NCBI GenBank assembly: GCA_031546845.1
Contig: JAVBJT010000038.1
Coordinates: 1-64,000, forward strand
Direction: 5' to 3'
DNA from: Azoarcus sp031546845
GTDB lineage: Bacteria > Pseudomonadota > Gammaproteobacteria > Burkholderiales > Rhodocyclaceae
Length of the DNA: 64,000 nt
Position numbers and translations under genes: made by a program. How positions within the stretch are numbered: position 1 is the first letter of the stretch; the number at the start of each line of letters is the position of its first letter. Below, piece by piece: positions 9,663-18,349 of the stretch. The notes beneath the pieces are model-generated. The model ran no database searches and had not been told where the DNA came from. It was given only the letters and a program-made list of their open reading frames with translations.

Positions 9663-10805
9663 TTAACGCGTTTCGAGTACGGCGATTTCGCCGTCGCGGC
9701 TCTGTACCACAAAGCCATACCTGAAAGGCCGGGGGTCGGCTGTCACCGCGCTGCTGTCGATACGCAGCCGCGCGGCGAAAGCGCCATCCTCGCGGCGCAG
9801 CAAATGCACATAGCCTTCGCTGTCACCCACGGCAACGTATTCACCCACGATCAGCGGCCGCGACACGACACGGCGCGCCAACGCATCCTGCTTCCACACA
9901 CTCGCGCCGCTATACACATCGAGCGCGCTCACCGCATCGCGCTCATCGGTAATGACGGCGTAGCGATTATCCCGATCCATGCCGGCGCTGCTGGAGAAGT
10001 CGCGCGACCATAAGGCACTGCCATTATTCACGTCGAAACAAGCAACCCGCCCCTGGTAGGTCACCGCGCACACCTCGCGGCGGCCAATCACCGGTGTGCC
10101 GGCCACATCGGTAACACGTTCCAACTCGGTGGAGCCGCGCGGTAGCGATACCGACAATTCCCACAGCATGCCACCGTTCGATAGATTGACGGCAACCAGC
10201 TTACCGCCTGGGAAACCCGCCAACGCGACGCCGCCTTCAAGCAGAACACCCGCGTAGCCATGCAAGCCCAGCGCGGGATTGTCGCGCCGGAAAACCCAAC
10301 GGCGCGCGCCGCTCTTGGCATCGAACGCAACCAGGCGGTGATCCGCCCCGCGTACCACGACCAAATCGGCATTGACCGCCGGTGGCGCCAACACGCCGGT
10401 ACCGACCGGCGCGCGCCAACGCTCGGTGCCATTGGTCGCGTCGTAAGCGATCACTTCACCGCCGGCTGTCGCCACCACGGCAAGCACGCCGTCGCTACCG
10501 ACACCGGCGGACAACTCCGTTTTGGCCGAAACGCGCCACACCGCGCGCCCATCCTCGAAACGGGCGACAGCGCCATCGTTCGCCGCGGCATATACGCTGT
10601 CACCAACCACCGCGGGGAAGAACACATAGGGGCCGGATTTACCGATATCGGCGGTCCATGCCGGCACCAACCCGGTCGACGGCTGGAAGTCGACCAGAGG
10701 GGTCGGCTTTGGCCCGTCGCTGGAAAACGGATTGAGCGACGAACACGCCGACGACAGCAAAGCGGCACCCAACAACGGCAATAAACGGAAACGGGCGCGT
10801 CTCAT
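9663..10805 (-). CDS. bamB: Outer membrane assembly factor BamB (lipoprotein)
   Basis: 380 residues. A lipoprotein signal sequence ends in LLSSACSS, placing the acylated Cys at about residue 21. The rest is built of PQQ-like beta-propeller repeats: recurrent WR or LW turns such as GTERWRAPV, GARRWVF, GSALWSRDF and GASVWKQDA mark the blades. BamB bridges BamA and substrates in the beta-barrel assembly machine. It follows the yfgM-like gene after three bases. Confidence 0.95.
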   Translation of the reverse strand: MRRARFRLLPLLGAALLSSACSSLNPFSSDGPKPTPLVDFQPSTGLVPAWTADIGKSGPYVFFPAVVGDSVYAAANDGAVARFEDGRAVWRVSAKTELSAGVGSDGVLAVVATAGGEVIAYDATNGTERWRAPVGTGVLAPPAVNADLVVVRGADHRLVAFDAKSGARRWVFRRDNPALGLHGYAGVLLEGGVALAGFPGGKLVAVNLSNGGMLWELSVSLPRGSTELERVTDVAGTPVIGRREVCAVTYQGRVACFDVNNGSALWSRDFSSSAGMDRDNRYAVITDERDAVSALDVYSGASVWKQDALARRVVSRPLIVGEYVAVGDSEGYVHLLRREDGAFAARLRIDSSAVTADPRPFRYGFVVQSRDGEIAVLETR

Positions 10806-10808
10806 CGA

Positions 10809-11453
10809 TCAACCTTCCAAGGACTCGAGTTTCATACGAACGATTTCACGCAATGTCGCAGCCTGCTGATCCGTGTCGCCGGGCATGTCGATCACCGCCT
10901 GATAGGCGGCGCGCGCCTCGGCGGTTTTACCCTGGGCGGCGAGCAGATCGCCGCGCAGATCGTCGAAGCGAGCCTTGTACGCAGGCAACGGCGCGGCTTG
11001 CAGCCCCGCCAGCGCTTGATCTGTCTGGCCTTGCTGCTGCTGCACCACAGCCAGACGCAGGCGGGCAAGATCACGCAGCGCGGGGTCCGCGCCTTTACCC
11101 ACCGCCCATTCGAGCTGCGCCTTGGCGTTATCCAACTCGCCTTTGCGAAACTGGACGCCCGCCGACAATAAAGCGCCCATCTGGGCATAAACGGAACCGC
11201 CGTACTGCTCGATCAAGCGGCCGGCGCTCTCGCGCGCCTTCTGTGCATCCTCCGCGTCGGCCGCCTGCTGCACGACAAAGTAAATCGCGCTGGCCTCAAC
11301 GCCTTGCTTGTTCTGATACCAGCGCCATCCCTGCCAGGCAAACGAACTCAGCGCGGCCACCACCGCCACTGCCGTCACCAGCGTGCCGTATTGGTCCCAC
11401 CATGCCTTGAGCGCGGATATCTGTTCCTGCTCTTCCAGGTCATACGCTGCCAT
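10809..11453 (-). CDS. YfgM family tetratricopeptide membrane protein
   Basis: 214 residues, taking the start at MAAYDLEEQEQ. The frame stays open further upstream, but that part lies inside hisS and is not protein-like. The N-terminus (YDLEEQEQISALKAWWDQYG) and the following single membrane helix (VTAVAVVAALSSFAWQGW) match YfgM/UPF0070. TPR-like helices follow in the periplasm. In E. coli YfgM is an ancillary SecYEG-PpiD chaperone component. The start overlaps the end of hisS by 14 bases, so the genes are coupled. Confidence 0.92.
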   Translation of the reverse strand: MAAYDLEEQEQISALKAWWDQYGTLVTAVAVVAALSSFAWQGWRWYQNKQGVEASAIYFVVQQAADAEDAQKARESAGRLIEQYGGSVYAQMGALLSAGVQFRKGELDNAKAQLEWAVGKGADPALRDLARLRLAVVQQQQGQTDQALAGLQAAPLPAYKARFDDLRGDLLAAQGKTAEARAAYQAVIDMPGDTDQQAATLREIVRMKLESLEG

Positions 11454-12744
11454 CGTCATCCTCTTCGTAGGTATACAGAAGCCCGGCCACCGCCTCCGGC
11501 AAATCATCGACCGCGATCCGCTGCTGGCCGCCCGGTCCGCGCAAAGGCTTAAGCCCCACCTCGCCGCTCGCCGCCTCATCGTCGCCGATGATGACCGCCA
11601 CCGCCGCGCCGCTCGCATCCGCTTTTTTCATTTGCGCTTTGAAACTACCGCCGCCGCAATGCAAGACCACGGCGAAACCGTGCCCGCGCAGCGCTTCGCC
11701 CGCGCGGAAAGCAAGCCGTTGCGCGGCATCGCCCAGATGAACGACATAAGCATCGGGCTGCACATTTTCCGCCTCGCCGCCGGATTCGCGCCACAACGCA
11801 AGCAAGCGCTCGATGCCGATAGCAAAACCCGCGGCCGGTTGCGGTTTGCCGCCAAGCTGGGCGACAAGGCCATCATAACGCCCGCCGGCACAGATCGTAC
11901 CCTGCGCACCGAGGCGGTTCGTAACCCATTCGAATACGGTATGGTTGTAGTAATCCAGACCGCGCACCAAGCGGTGATTGATCTGGAACGGGATACCAGC
12001 GTCCGCGAGCCAGGTCCGCACCGCCGCAAAATGCGCGCGGCTGTCGTCGCCCAAGTAATCCATCAACCGCGGCGCGGCTTCGACCACGGCGCGCAGGGCG
12101 GGATTTTTACTATCGAGAATACGTAACGGGTTGGTGTACAGGCGGCGCTTGCCGTCCTCGTCGAGCTGCTCCGCATGCGACTCGAAATAGGCGATCAACG
12201 CCTCCCGATGCCGCGCCCGCTCTTCGGCGACACCGAGCGAATTGATTTCGAGGCGCACGTCGTCGATGCCAAGATCGTCCCACAGGCGCGCGCACATCAT
12301 CATGTGCTCGGCATCCACATCCGGCCCGGCAAAGCCAAGCGCCTCGACGCCGATTTGGTGAAACTGCCGGTAGCGCCCTTTCTGCGGACGCTCATGACGG
12401 AACATCGGACCGTGGTAATAAAGCCGCTGCGGCCCGCCGGCGGCAACAAGGTTATGCTCGATGGCGGCACGCACGCACGAGGCCGTGCCTTCGGGCCGCA
12501 AGGTCAAGGCCTCGCCGTTGAGCGCATCCTCGAAGGAGTACATTTCTTTTTCGACGATGTCGGTCACTTCGCCAATGGCGCGTGCAAATAGCGGCGTCGG
12601 CTCAACGATCGGCATGCGGATCGGGCGATAGCCGTAACTGCGCAGCCAATCGCGCGCGATATCCTCGAAGTGTTCCCAAATTTCGGCCTCGTCGGGCAGG
12701 ATGTCGTTCATCCCGCGCACGGCCTGCAAGGTCTGACTACTCAT
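11440..12744 (-). CDS. hisS: Histidyl-tRNA synthetase
   Basis: 434 residues. It begins with QAVRGMNDILPDEA and has motif 2 TLRPEGTASCVRA, the histidine-binding motifs LVRGLDYYNHTVFEW and AGGRYDGLV, and a class-II motif 3 (GFAIGIERLL). A C-terminal anticodon-binding domain is present, unlike in HisZ. It charges tRNA-His. Its start overlaps the end of ispG by four bases. Confidence 0.98.
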   Translation of the reverse strand: MSSQTLQAVRGMNDILPDEAEIWEHFEDIARDWLRSYGYRPIRMPIVEPTPLFARAIGEVTDIVEKEMYSFEDALNGEALTLRPEGTASCVRAAIEHNLVAAGGPQRLYYHGPMFRHERPQKGRYRQFHQIGVEALGFAGPDVDAEHMMMCARLWDDLGIDDVRLEINSLGVAEERARHREALIAYFESHAEQLDEDGKRRLYTNPLRILDSKNPALRAVVEAAPRLMDYLGDDSRAHFAAVRTWLADAGIPFQINHRLVRGLDYYNHTVFEWVTNRLGAQGTICAGGRYDGLVAQLGGKPQPAAGFAIGIERLLALWRESGGEAENVQPDAYVVHLGDAAQRLAFRAGEALRGHGFAVVLHCGGGSFKAQMKKADASGAAVAVIIGDDEAASGEVGLKPLRGPGGQQRIAVDDLPEAVAGLLYTYEEDDDGSV

Positions 12745-14033
12745 TGGCGGGCGTTTTTTCGCTGCTGTTCGTTGTTGTCAATGGCTTCCGCCTGTTTTTT
12801 CATATATCGGGTGGCCACGTAATCGTCAACGATGGCCTTGAATTCAGCGGCGATATTATCGCCACGCAGCGTTACCGTTTTGACGCCGTCGACAAATACC
12901 GGCGCAACCGGTGTCTCTCCCGTGCCAGGCAGTGAAATGCCGATATTTGCATGCTTGCTCTCGCCCGGGCCGTTCACCACACAGCCCATCACCGCCAGCG
13001 TCATGTTTTCGACGCCATCATACCGCTCGCGCCACACCGGCATTTGCGCGCGCACATAAGTCTGAATGCCGGACGCCAGTTCCTGGAAAAACGTGCTGGA
13101 AGTCCGCCCGCAACCCGGGCAGGCTGTAACCATCGGCGTAAACGCGCGCAGCCCCATGGTTTGCAGAATTTCCTGCGCCACCACAACTTCCTGGGCGCGG
13201 TCGCCATCCGGTTCGGGGGTGAGCGAAATGCGGATCGTATCGCCGATACCTTCCTGCAACAGCACCGCCAGCGCGGCGGTAGACGCCACAATACCCTTGC
13301 TGCCCATGCCGGCCTCGGTCAAGCCGAGGTGCAAGGGGTAATCGCAACGCTGCGCCAGATCGCGATAGACCGCCACCAGATCCTGCACGCCCGACACTTT
13401 CGCCGACAGGATGATGCTGTCACCCGCCAAACCGTACTCCTCGGCCTTGGCGGCGGATTCCAGCGCGGATACCACCAGCGCCTCACGCATGACCGCACCG
13501 GCGTCGCGCGGCTCCGCGCGGCGGGCGTTCTCATCCATGATACGCGCGAGAACGGACTGATCCAGACTGCCCCAATTCACCCCGATACGTACCGGCTTAT
13601 CGTATTTGCACGCAATCTCGACAACAGAGGCAAACTGCGGATCACGCTTGCTGCCGGCACCGATATTGCCCGGATTGATGCGCAGCTTGGCCAAAGCCTC
13701 GGCACAGGCGGGATGATCTGCAAGCAGCCTGTGGCCGTTGTAGTGAAAATCGCCGACCAAGGGCACATCCATGTTCAGCGCCAACAGGCGATCGCGGATA
13801 TGAGGCACGGCCTTTGCCGCAGCCTCGTTATTGACCGTGATGCGCACCAATTCCGAACCAGCCCGGGCCAATTCAGCCACCTGCATCGCCGTGCCAAGCA
13901 CATCAGCGGTATCGGTATTGGTCATCGACTGCACGACCACCGGCGCATCGGAGCCGACCATAACGCGACCGACGCGCACCTGGCGGGTCAAGCGCCGCGG
14001 CAGCGGGCCCATCGGTAGTACTTCTCGCGTCAT
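12741..14033 (-). CDS. ispG: 4-hydroxy-3-methylbut-2-enyl diphosphate synthase (flavodoxin) IspG
   Basis: 430 residues. It catalyses the reductive ring opening of MEcPP to HMBPP in the MEP isoprenoid pathway. The TIM-barrel start (QSMTNTDTADV) and the C-terminal cluster-binding region are clear: CPGCGR supplies two cysteines of the 4Fe-4S cluster and MGCVVNGPGE the third. It lies between rodZ and hisS, a conserved arrangement in beta- and gammaproteobacteria. Confidence 0.98.
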   Translation of the reverse strand: MTREVLPMGPLPRRLTRQVRVGRVMVGSDAPVVVQSMTNTDTADVLGTAMQVAELARAGSELVRITVNNEAAAKAVPHIRDRLLALNMDVPLVGDFHYNGHRLLADHPACAEALAKLRINPGNIGAGSKRDPQFASVVEIACKYDKPVRIGVNWGSLDQSVLARIMDENARRAEPRDAGAVMREALVVSALESAAKAEEYGLAGDSIILSAKVSGVQDLVAVYRDLAQRCDYPLHLGLTEAGMGSKGIVASTAALAVLLQEGIGDTIRISLTPEPDGDRAQEVVVAQEILQTMGLRAFTPMVTACPGCGRTSSTFFQELASGIQTYVRAQMPVWRERYDGVENMTLAVMGCVVNGPGESKHANIGISLPGTGETPVAPVFVDGVKTVTLRGDNIAAEFKAIVDDYVATRYMKKQAEAIDNNEQQRKNARQ

Positions 14034-14037
14034 GTTG

Positions 14038-14922
14038 TCACTGCACCGTCAAACGGGCAACGGATACCCGCGTATGAGGAACGAGATCGATCGGCTTGCC
14101 CTTGTATTCGAGCTGAACATCCTTGGCATTGCCGATAACCAGAGAAAAAGGCCCCGTGCCCTGCACGCTGCGGCGAACACCCGCGCTTCCGGTGCCTGTA
14201 TAGACGATTTCGCCCGCGGCATCGCGCACTTCGACCCATGAGTCCCCCGTAAAGATAAATACGAGTCCAGCGCTTTCGATCTGGGCTTTTTCGGCTGGAG
14301 CACCTTCGCTCGTACCAACGGGCGCGGAAACCGGCGCTGCCGAAACAGCCGCCGTGGGCGCTGGAGAAGCAGACGGCGACACAGCGGAATCCGAGGCCAC
14401 AAGCGGTAATGTCTCGGAGGGCATTTCCTCGGGGGACTCTTCCTGCGCCAAGCCTGGCTGTGCCGCACCCCCACCAATCACGTTGAGCGACCGGGCCTGA
14501 AACCAATCGAAATACCAACCCGCAAACACAGCAAACAACAAAACCACCACTGCCATGCCCAACGGCTTGGCACTATAGCGCCGATCATCGGTCGGCATAT
14601 CGCCGTGCGCATTGGAAACCGGGGTCAGCTCGGTCGTCGCCGGCGCGGCCTCCACAGGCACATCCGCCAGCAAGGATGCCGCATCCAACCCAAGGTGCCG
14701 CGCGTAGTTGCGCAGAAAACCGCGCACAAAAGCAGGCCCGGGCAGCACATCGTAATCGCCGCTCTCCAAGGCTTCGACTTGGCGGCGTGAGAGCTTGAGC
14801 GCCGCAGCCACGTCGGAAAGTGACTCCCTACGCGCCTCGCGGGCGCGCCGAAGCCGCTCACCCGCGCTCAGCGCGGGCGCACCAGCCTCCACCGGATCCT
14901 GCTCGGGCAACATGGAGCTCAC
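14038..14922 (-). CDS. rodZ: RodZ-like cytoskeletal HTH membrane protein
   Basis: 294 residues with the RodZ layout: a cytoplasmic HTH_25 domain (about residues 20-85, GERLRRAREARRESLSDVAA), a basic stretch, a transmembrane helix at about 121-140, an Ala/Pro/Ser-rich periplasmic linker, and a C-terminal DUF4115 beta domain containing DSWVEVRDA. RodZ links MreB to the wall-elongation machinery. The frame overlaps pilW by four bases at its start and ends four bases before ispG. Confidence 0.9.
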   Translation of the reverse strand: MSSMLPEQDPVEAGAPALSAGERLRRAREARRESLSDVAAALKLSRRQVEALESGDYDVLPGPAFVRGFLRNYARHLGLDAASLLADVPVEAAPATTELTPVSNAHGDMPTDDRRYSAKPLGMAVVVLLFAVFAGWYFDWFQARSLNVIGGGAAQPGLAQEESPEEMPSETLPLVASDSAVSPSASPAPTAAVSAAPVSAPVGTSEGAPAEKAQIESAGLVFIFTGDSWVEVRDAAGEIVYTGTGSAGVRRSVQGTGPFSLVIGNAKDVQLEYKGKPIDLVPHTRVSVARLTVQ

Positions 14923-15764
14923 TCGTATCGGCCTTGCTGCATCTGCTGATATTCGGGCGACTCGGAAAACCGGCTGCGCAGTTGCGCGGCATAGCTTGCT
15001 TCCGCGTCGCGATTGCCGAGCCGGCGCTCGGTACGCACCCCCAACCAGGCCGACGCGGCGCTCGGCCCCACCCCGCGATGCATGCGCACCAACCGCTCGT
15101 GCGCAACCACGTAGTCACCCCGCTGGTAGGCGATCAGCGCCAACTGGTACAGCGCCTGCGAATTCGTCGGATCGGCATCCACCGCGCTCGTGAACTGCGC
15201 TTCCGCGGCAGGGAAATTATTCTGCTGCAACAAACACATCCCCGCATTGGTGTAGGGACGGGTCTGATAACGGTAATGCGGATTACGCGCGGCACGAGCC
15301 AGATATCCCAAACCCTCGTCCATCTGCCCCTGCTGACACAGGAACCAGCCATAGCTGTTGTTGAAATCAGGATCGCCCGGCGCGGCCCGCAGTGCCGTTT
15401 CCAAATTTTCGCGCGCTCTTCCCATATCGCCAAGGAACATATAGACGACGCCCGTCAGATGATAGGCCGGTGCGTAGTTGGCGCTTTCCGCCAGCGCGGC
15501 CTTGGCTTCATCTAGCGCGACTTCATAGCGGGCAACGCTGACATAGGCCATGCCCAACTGAACGTGCACCAGCGCTTTCGCGTCGGCGGGCGAAGCTGCC
15601 GCGGCATCGGCCAGCGGCCGGGTTGGCGCCGCGCCGCCACTGAATCCGCCACCTCCGCTATTTCCACCGCCTCCGCTACTTTCGCTGTTTTTCGTCGGTG
15701 TCGTGGCGCAAGCGCCCACAACAATGGCAAGCAGGGCCATCGCAATCGCAGCCGTACGCTTCAT
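14919..15764 (-). CDS. pilW: Type IV pilus biogenesis/stability lipoprotein PilW/PilF
   Basis: 281 residues from the start MKRTAAIAMALLAIVVGACATTP. The sequence GGAGGTGC just upstream is a strong ribosome site that picks this start. The lipobox is VGAC. After a Gly/Ser-rich linker come TPR units (QLGMAYVSVARYEVALDEA, YHLTGVVYMFLGDMGRARENLE and others). This protein pilots PilQ secretin assembly. The start overlaps the rlmN stop (ATGA). Confidence 0.92.
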   Translation of the reverse strand: MKRTAAIAMALLAIVVGACATTPTKNSESSGGGGNSGGGGFSGGAAPTRPLADAAAASPADAKALVHVQLGMAYVSVARYEVALDEAKAALAESANYAPAYHLTGVVYMFLGDMGRARENLETALRAAPGDPDFNNSYGWFLCQQGQMDEGLGYLARAARNPHYRYQTRPYTNAGMCLLQQNNFPAAEAQFTSAVDADPTNSQALYQLALIAYQRGDYVVAHERLVRMHRGVGPSAASAWLGVRTERRLGNRDAEASYAAQLRSRFSESPEYQQMQQGRYE

Positions 15765-16909
15765 GAACGCACCTCCAGTGTTTTTTCCAGACGCACGACG
15801 CGCCGCCGGGTCCGGTCCTGCACTTGCCCAGCCAGTTGGCCGCAAGCGGCATCGACATCTTCCCCCCGAGTCTTACGCGTCGTGGTAATGATGCCAGCAT
15901 CAGTCAGAATAGCGGAAAAGCGCCGGATACGCTCCACCGGAGAACGACGAAAAACGGAATGCGGAAATGGGTTGAACGGAATCAGATTGAATTTGCACGG
16001 CACCTCGCGCACCAGTTTGACCAGTTCGCGCGCATGCGCCTCGCCATCGTTGACGGCGTCCAGCATAACGTACTCGAAAGTCACGAAATCACGCGGCGCG
16101 CGGTCAAGATAGCGGCGGCAGGCAGCCATCAACTCCACCAGAGGATATTTACGATTGATCGGCACCAATTGGTCACGCAAGGCATCGTTCGGCGCATGCA
16201 GCGATACCGCCAACGCCACCGGACACTCGTCGCGCAAACGGTCCATCGCCGGCACGACACCGGACGTGGAAACGGTAACGCGACGGCGCGACAAACCATA
16301 AGCATGATCGTCCAGCATCAGGCGCAAGGCGGTAACAACGTTGTCGAAATTCGCCAGCGGCTCGCCCATGCCCATCATCACCACGTTACTGATGACGCGG
16401 TCGTTATCGCACCCATCGCTCTCCCCGGCCGCCATGCCATCCGCAGCCTCCACTTCGCGCGCGGCACCCAGCAGATGATTCGCCAGCCATAGCTGGCCGA
16501 TGATCTCGGCAGCCGAAAGATTACGACTGAAACCCTGCTTGCCGGTGGAGCAAAACGCGCAATCCAACGCACAACCAGCCTGCGACGACACACATAAAGT
16601 ACCGCGGCGCGCTTCGGGGATGAACACGGTTTCGACCGCGTTGCCCTGACCGACATCGAGCAGCCACTTGCGCGTGCCGTCAGCCGATATCGAATCTCGC
16701 ACCGGCACCGGCGGGCAAATGCACGCCTCGGCAGCAAGCTTTGCGCGCAGCAATTTGGCGACATCGGTCATGCGAGCGAAGTCGTCGCAGCCCTCTCGAT
16801 GCATCCAGCGCATCACCTGGCGGGCGCGGAACGGCTTTTCGCCTAATCCGGCAAACCAAGCGATCAAACCGTCGACATCGAAATCGAGCAGATTGACCGG
16901 AGCCCTCAT
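15761..16909 (-). CDS. rlmN: Dual-specificity 23S rRNA/tRNA adenine-C2 methyltransferase RlmN
   Basis: Radical-SAM enzyme that methylates A2503 of 23S rRNA and A37 of some tRNAs. The motif CALDCAFC supplies the three cluster cysteines (CxxxCxxC), and GMGEPLANFDNVV follows. The start is uncertain: I chose the ATG just before RAPVNLLDFD, the conserved beginning of the family, giving 382 residues. In-frame ATGs at 16918, 16930 and 16960 are also possible, and none has a clear ribosome site. It is coupled to pilW downstream. Confidence 0.95.
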   Translation of the reverse strand: MRAPVNLLDFDVDGLIAWFAGLGEKPFRARQVMRWMHREGCDDFARMTDVAKLLRAKLAAEACICPPVPVRDSISADGTRKWLLDVGQGNAVETVFIPEARRGTLCVSSQAGCALDCAFCSTGKQGFSRNLSAAEIIGQLWLANHLLGAAREVEAADGMAAGESDGCDNDRVISNVVMMGMGEPLANFDNVVTALRLMLDDHAYGLSRRRVTVSTSGVVPAMDRLRDECPVALAVSLHAPNDALRDQLVPINRKYPLVELMAACRRYLDRAPRDFVTFEYVMLDAVNDGEAHARELVKLVREVPCKFNLIPFNPFPHSVFRRSPVERIRRFSAILTDAGIITTTRKTRGEDVDAACGQLAGQVQDRTRRRVVRLEKTLEVRS

Positions 16910-17005
16910 CGTCGCCATTGCTTCTACCATTCCCGGCTCAAAATTCTGGCTGGCATACATCGGGCATGCCAGCCACGGAAAAATCCGCCGGAGCGATGAA
17001 ATCGA

Positions 17006-17431
17006 TTACTTACCGTAGACATTCATTCCGGGGAAGAAAAACGCCACTTCCACCGCGGCCGTATCCGAACCATCGGAACCATGCACGGCATTGGCATCGA
17101 TGGAGTCGGCGAAATCGGCGCGGATCGTGCCCGGCGCGGCCTTCTTCGGATCGGTGGCACCCATCAGATCGCGGTTTTTCGCAATCGCGCCTTCGCCCTC
17201 GAGCACCTGAATCATCACCGGGCCGGAAATCATGAACGAAACCAGATCCTTGAAAAACGGACGTTCCTTATGCACGGCGTAAAATTGGCCGGCTTCAGCC
17301 TCGGACAAACGCACCAACTTGGCCGCGATGATCTTCAGGCCTGCGTCCTCGAAACGCTGATAAATCTTGCCGATTACGTTCTTGGCAACGGCATCGGGTT
17401 TGATGATGGAAAGGGTGCGTTCAATAGCCAT
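17006..17431 (-). CDS. ndk: Nucleoside diphosphate kinase
   Basis: 141 residues, full family length. It transfers the gamma-phosphate between nucleoside tri- and diphosphates through a phosphohistidine. The active site NAVHGSDG lies near residue 117, and the N-terminus ERTLSIIKPDAVAKN is diagnostic. It is the first gene of the long minus-strand housekeeping run, so a promoter should lie in the roughly 100 bases upstream, although I see no convincing consensus boxes there. Confidence 0.98.
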   Translation of the reverse strand: MAIERTLSIIKPDAVAKNVIGKIYQRFEDAGLKIIAAKLVRLSEAEAGQFYAVHKERPFFKDLVSFMISGPVMIQVLEGEGAIAKNRDLMGATDPKKAAPGTIRADFADSIDANAVHGSDGSDTAAVEVAFFFPGMNVYGK

Positions 17432-17529
17432 GGAAAAGCTCCGGGATTGTTTGTGACAAAGCAGGCAATTTTAGCAGACTTCGGCAACAGCCCGGCACGC
17501 ACGCCACATCCGGCACGCTTCGCTCCGCA

Positions 17530-18204
17530 TCACGCCTGCTTGCGCTCGGGTGCACCTCGTTCACGCCACCAGGCAACGACGATGGGCAGCAACGACACCA
17601 CAATAATGCCGATCACCACAGCGGAAAGATTGTTCTTGATCACCGGCAAATTGCCGAACCAATACCCGAGCATGACCAGCGGTCCCACCCAGAGCGCGCC
17701 ACCGAACACATTGAAGGCGACAAAACGCCGATAGTCCATGCGCGCCATTCCGCCGACGAAAGGCGCAAAGGTACGAATGATGGGCATGAAGCGCGCGATA
17801 ACGATAGTTTTACCGCCGTGGCGCGCATAAAACGCCTGGGTCCGCTCCAGCGCCTTGCGGTTGAAAAAACGGCTGTTCTCCCACTTTGCGATCCGCGCGC
17901 CAAAACGCCGGCCGATGGTGTAATTCACTGTATCGCCCAACACCGCGGCGGCAAACAGCAAGGGAATCAATACCGCGGGGTCCAGTCCGCCGCCCGCCGC
18001 CAACGCGCCCGCCATGAACAACAACGAGTCGCCCGGCAAGAAAGGCGTTACCACCAATCCGGTTTCGCAAAACACGATCGCGAACAAAATGGCGTAAAGC
18101 CAAACGCCGTACTGCGCCAGCAACGCTTCAAGATGCTGATCCAGATGCAGCAGCAAATCGACAAAATGAAAAAACAACTGGACGAAAAAATCGACAACTT
18201 CCAT
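17530..18204 (-). CDS. DedA family inner-membrane protein
   Basis: 224 residues from MEVVDFFVQL; an ATG four codons upstream is possible. It is a multi-helix membrane protein with the DedA/SNARE-associated core: ETGLVVTPFLPGDSLLFMAG, GDTVNYTIGRRFG, then ARFMPIIRTFAPFVGG carrying the conserved Arg residues. DedA/DTT proteins are thought to scramble or flip lipids such as undecaprenyl phosphate and phosphatidylethanolamine. It has no operon partner. Confidence 0.93.
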   Translation of the reverse strand: MEVVDFFVQLFFHFVDLLLHLDQHLEALLAQYGVWLYAILFAIVFCETGLVVTPFLPGDSLLFMAGALAAGGGLDPAVLIPLLFAAAVLGDTVNYTIGRRFGARIAKWENSRFFNRKALERTQAFYARHGGKTIVIARFMPIIRTFAPFVGGMARMDYRRFVAFNVFGGALWVGPLVMLGYWFGNLPVIKNNLSAVVIGIIVVSLLPIVVAWWRERGAPERKQA

Positions 18205-18293
18205 GAACGGACACACAAGAAAGAGTGTGTTCGATCATATCCCAACACGCCCCCATAAGCCGCCCTGACCGAGTGGCGCCCCCAACAAAACGA

Positions 18294-18330
18294 AAAAGAG
18301 GCGGCTCGGCGCTCGCCGAACCGCCTCTTT
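18294..18330 (-). terminator. Terminator after dctM
   Basis: A near-perfect 16-bp stem (AAAGAGGCGGcTCGGC / GCCGAaCCGCCTCTTT, one mismatch) with a GCTC loop, 20 bases beyond the dctM stop. On the minus strand it ends in a T-rich stretch. It separates the dctPQM operon from dedA. Confidence 0.85.
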
Positions 18331-18349
18331 CCTCATCGCGCGATCTAAC

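Noticed and set aside
12951..14018. 355-codon open frame opposite ispG
   Set aside because: Antisense shadow; ispG is certain on the other strand.
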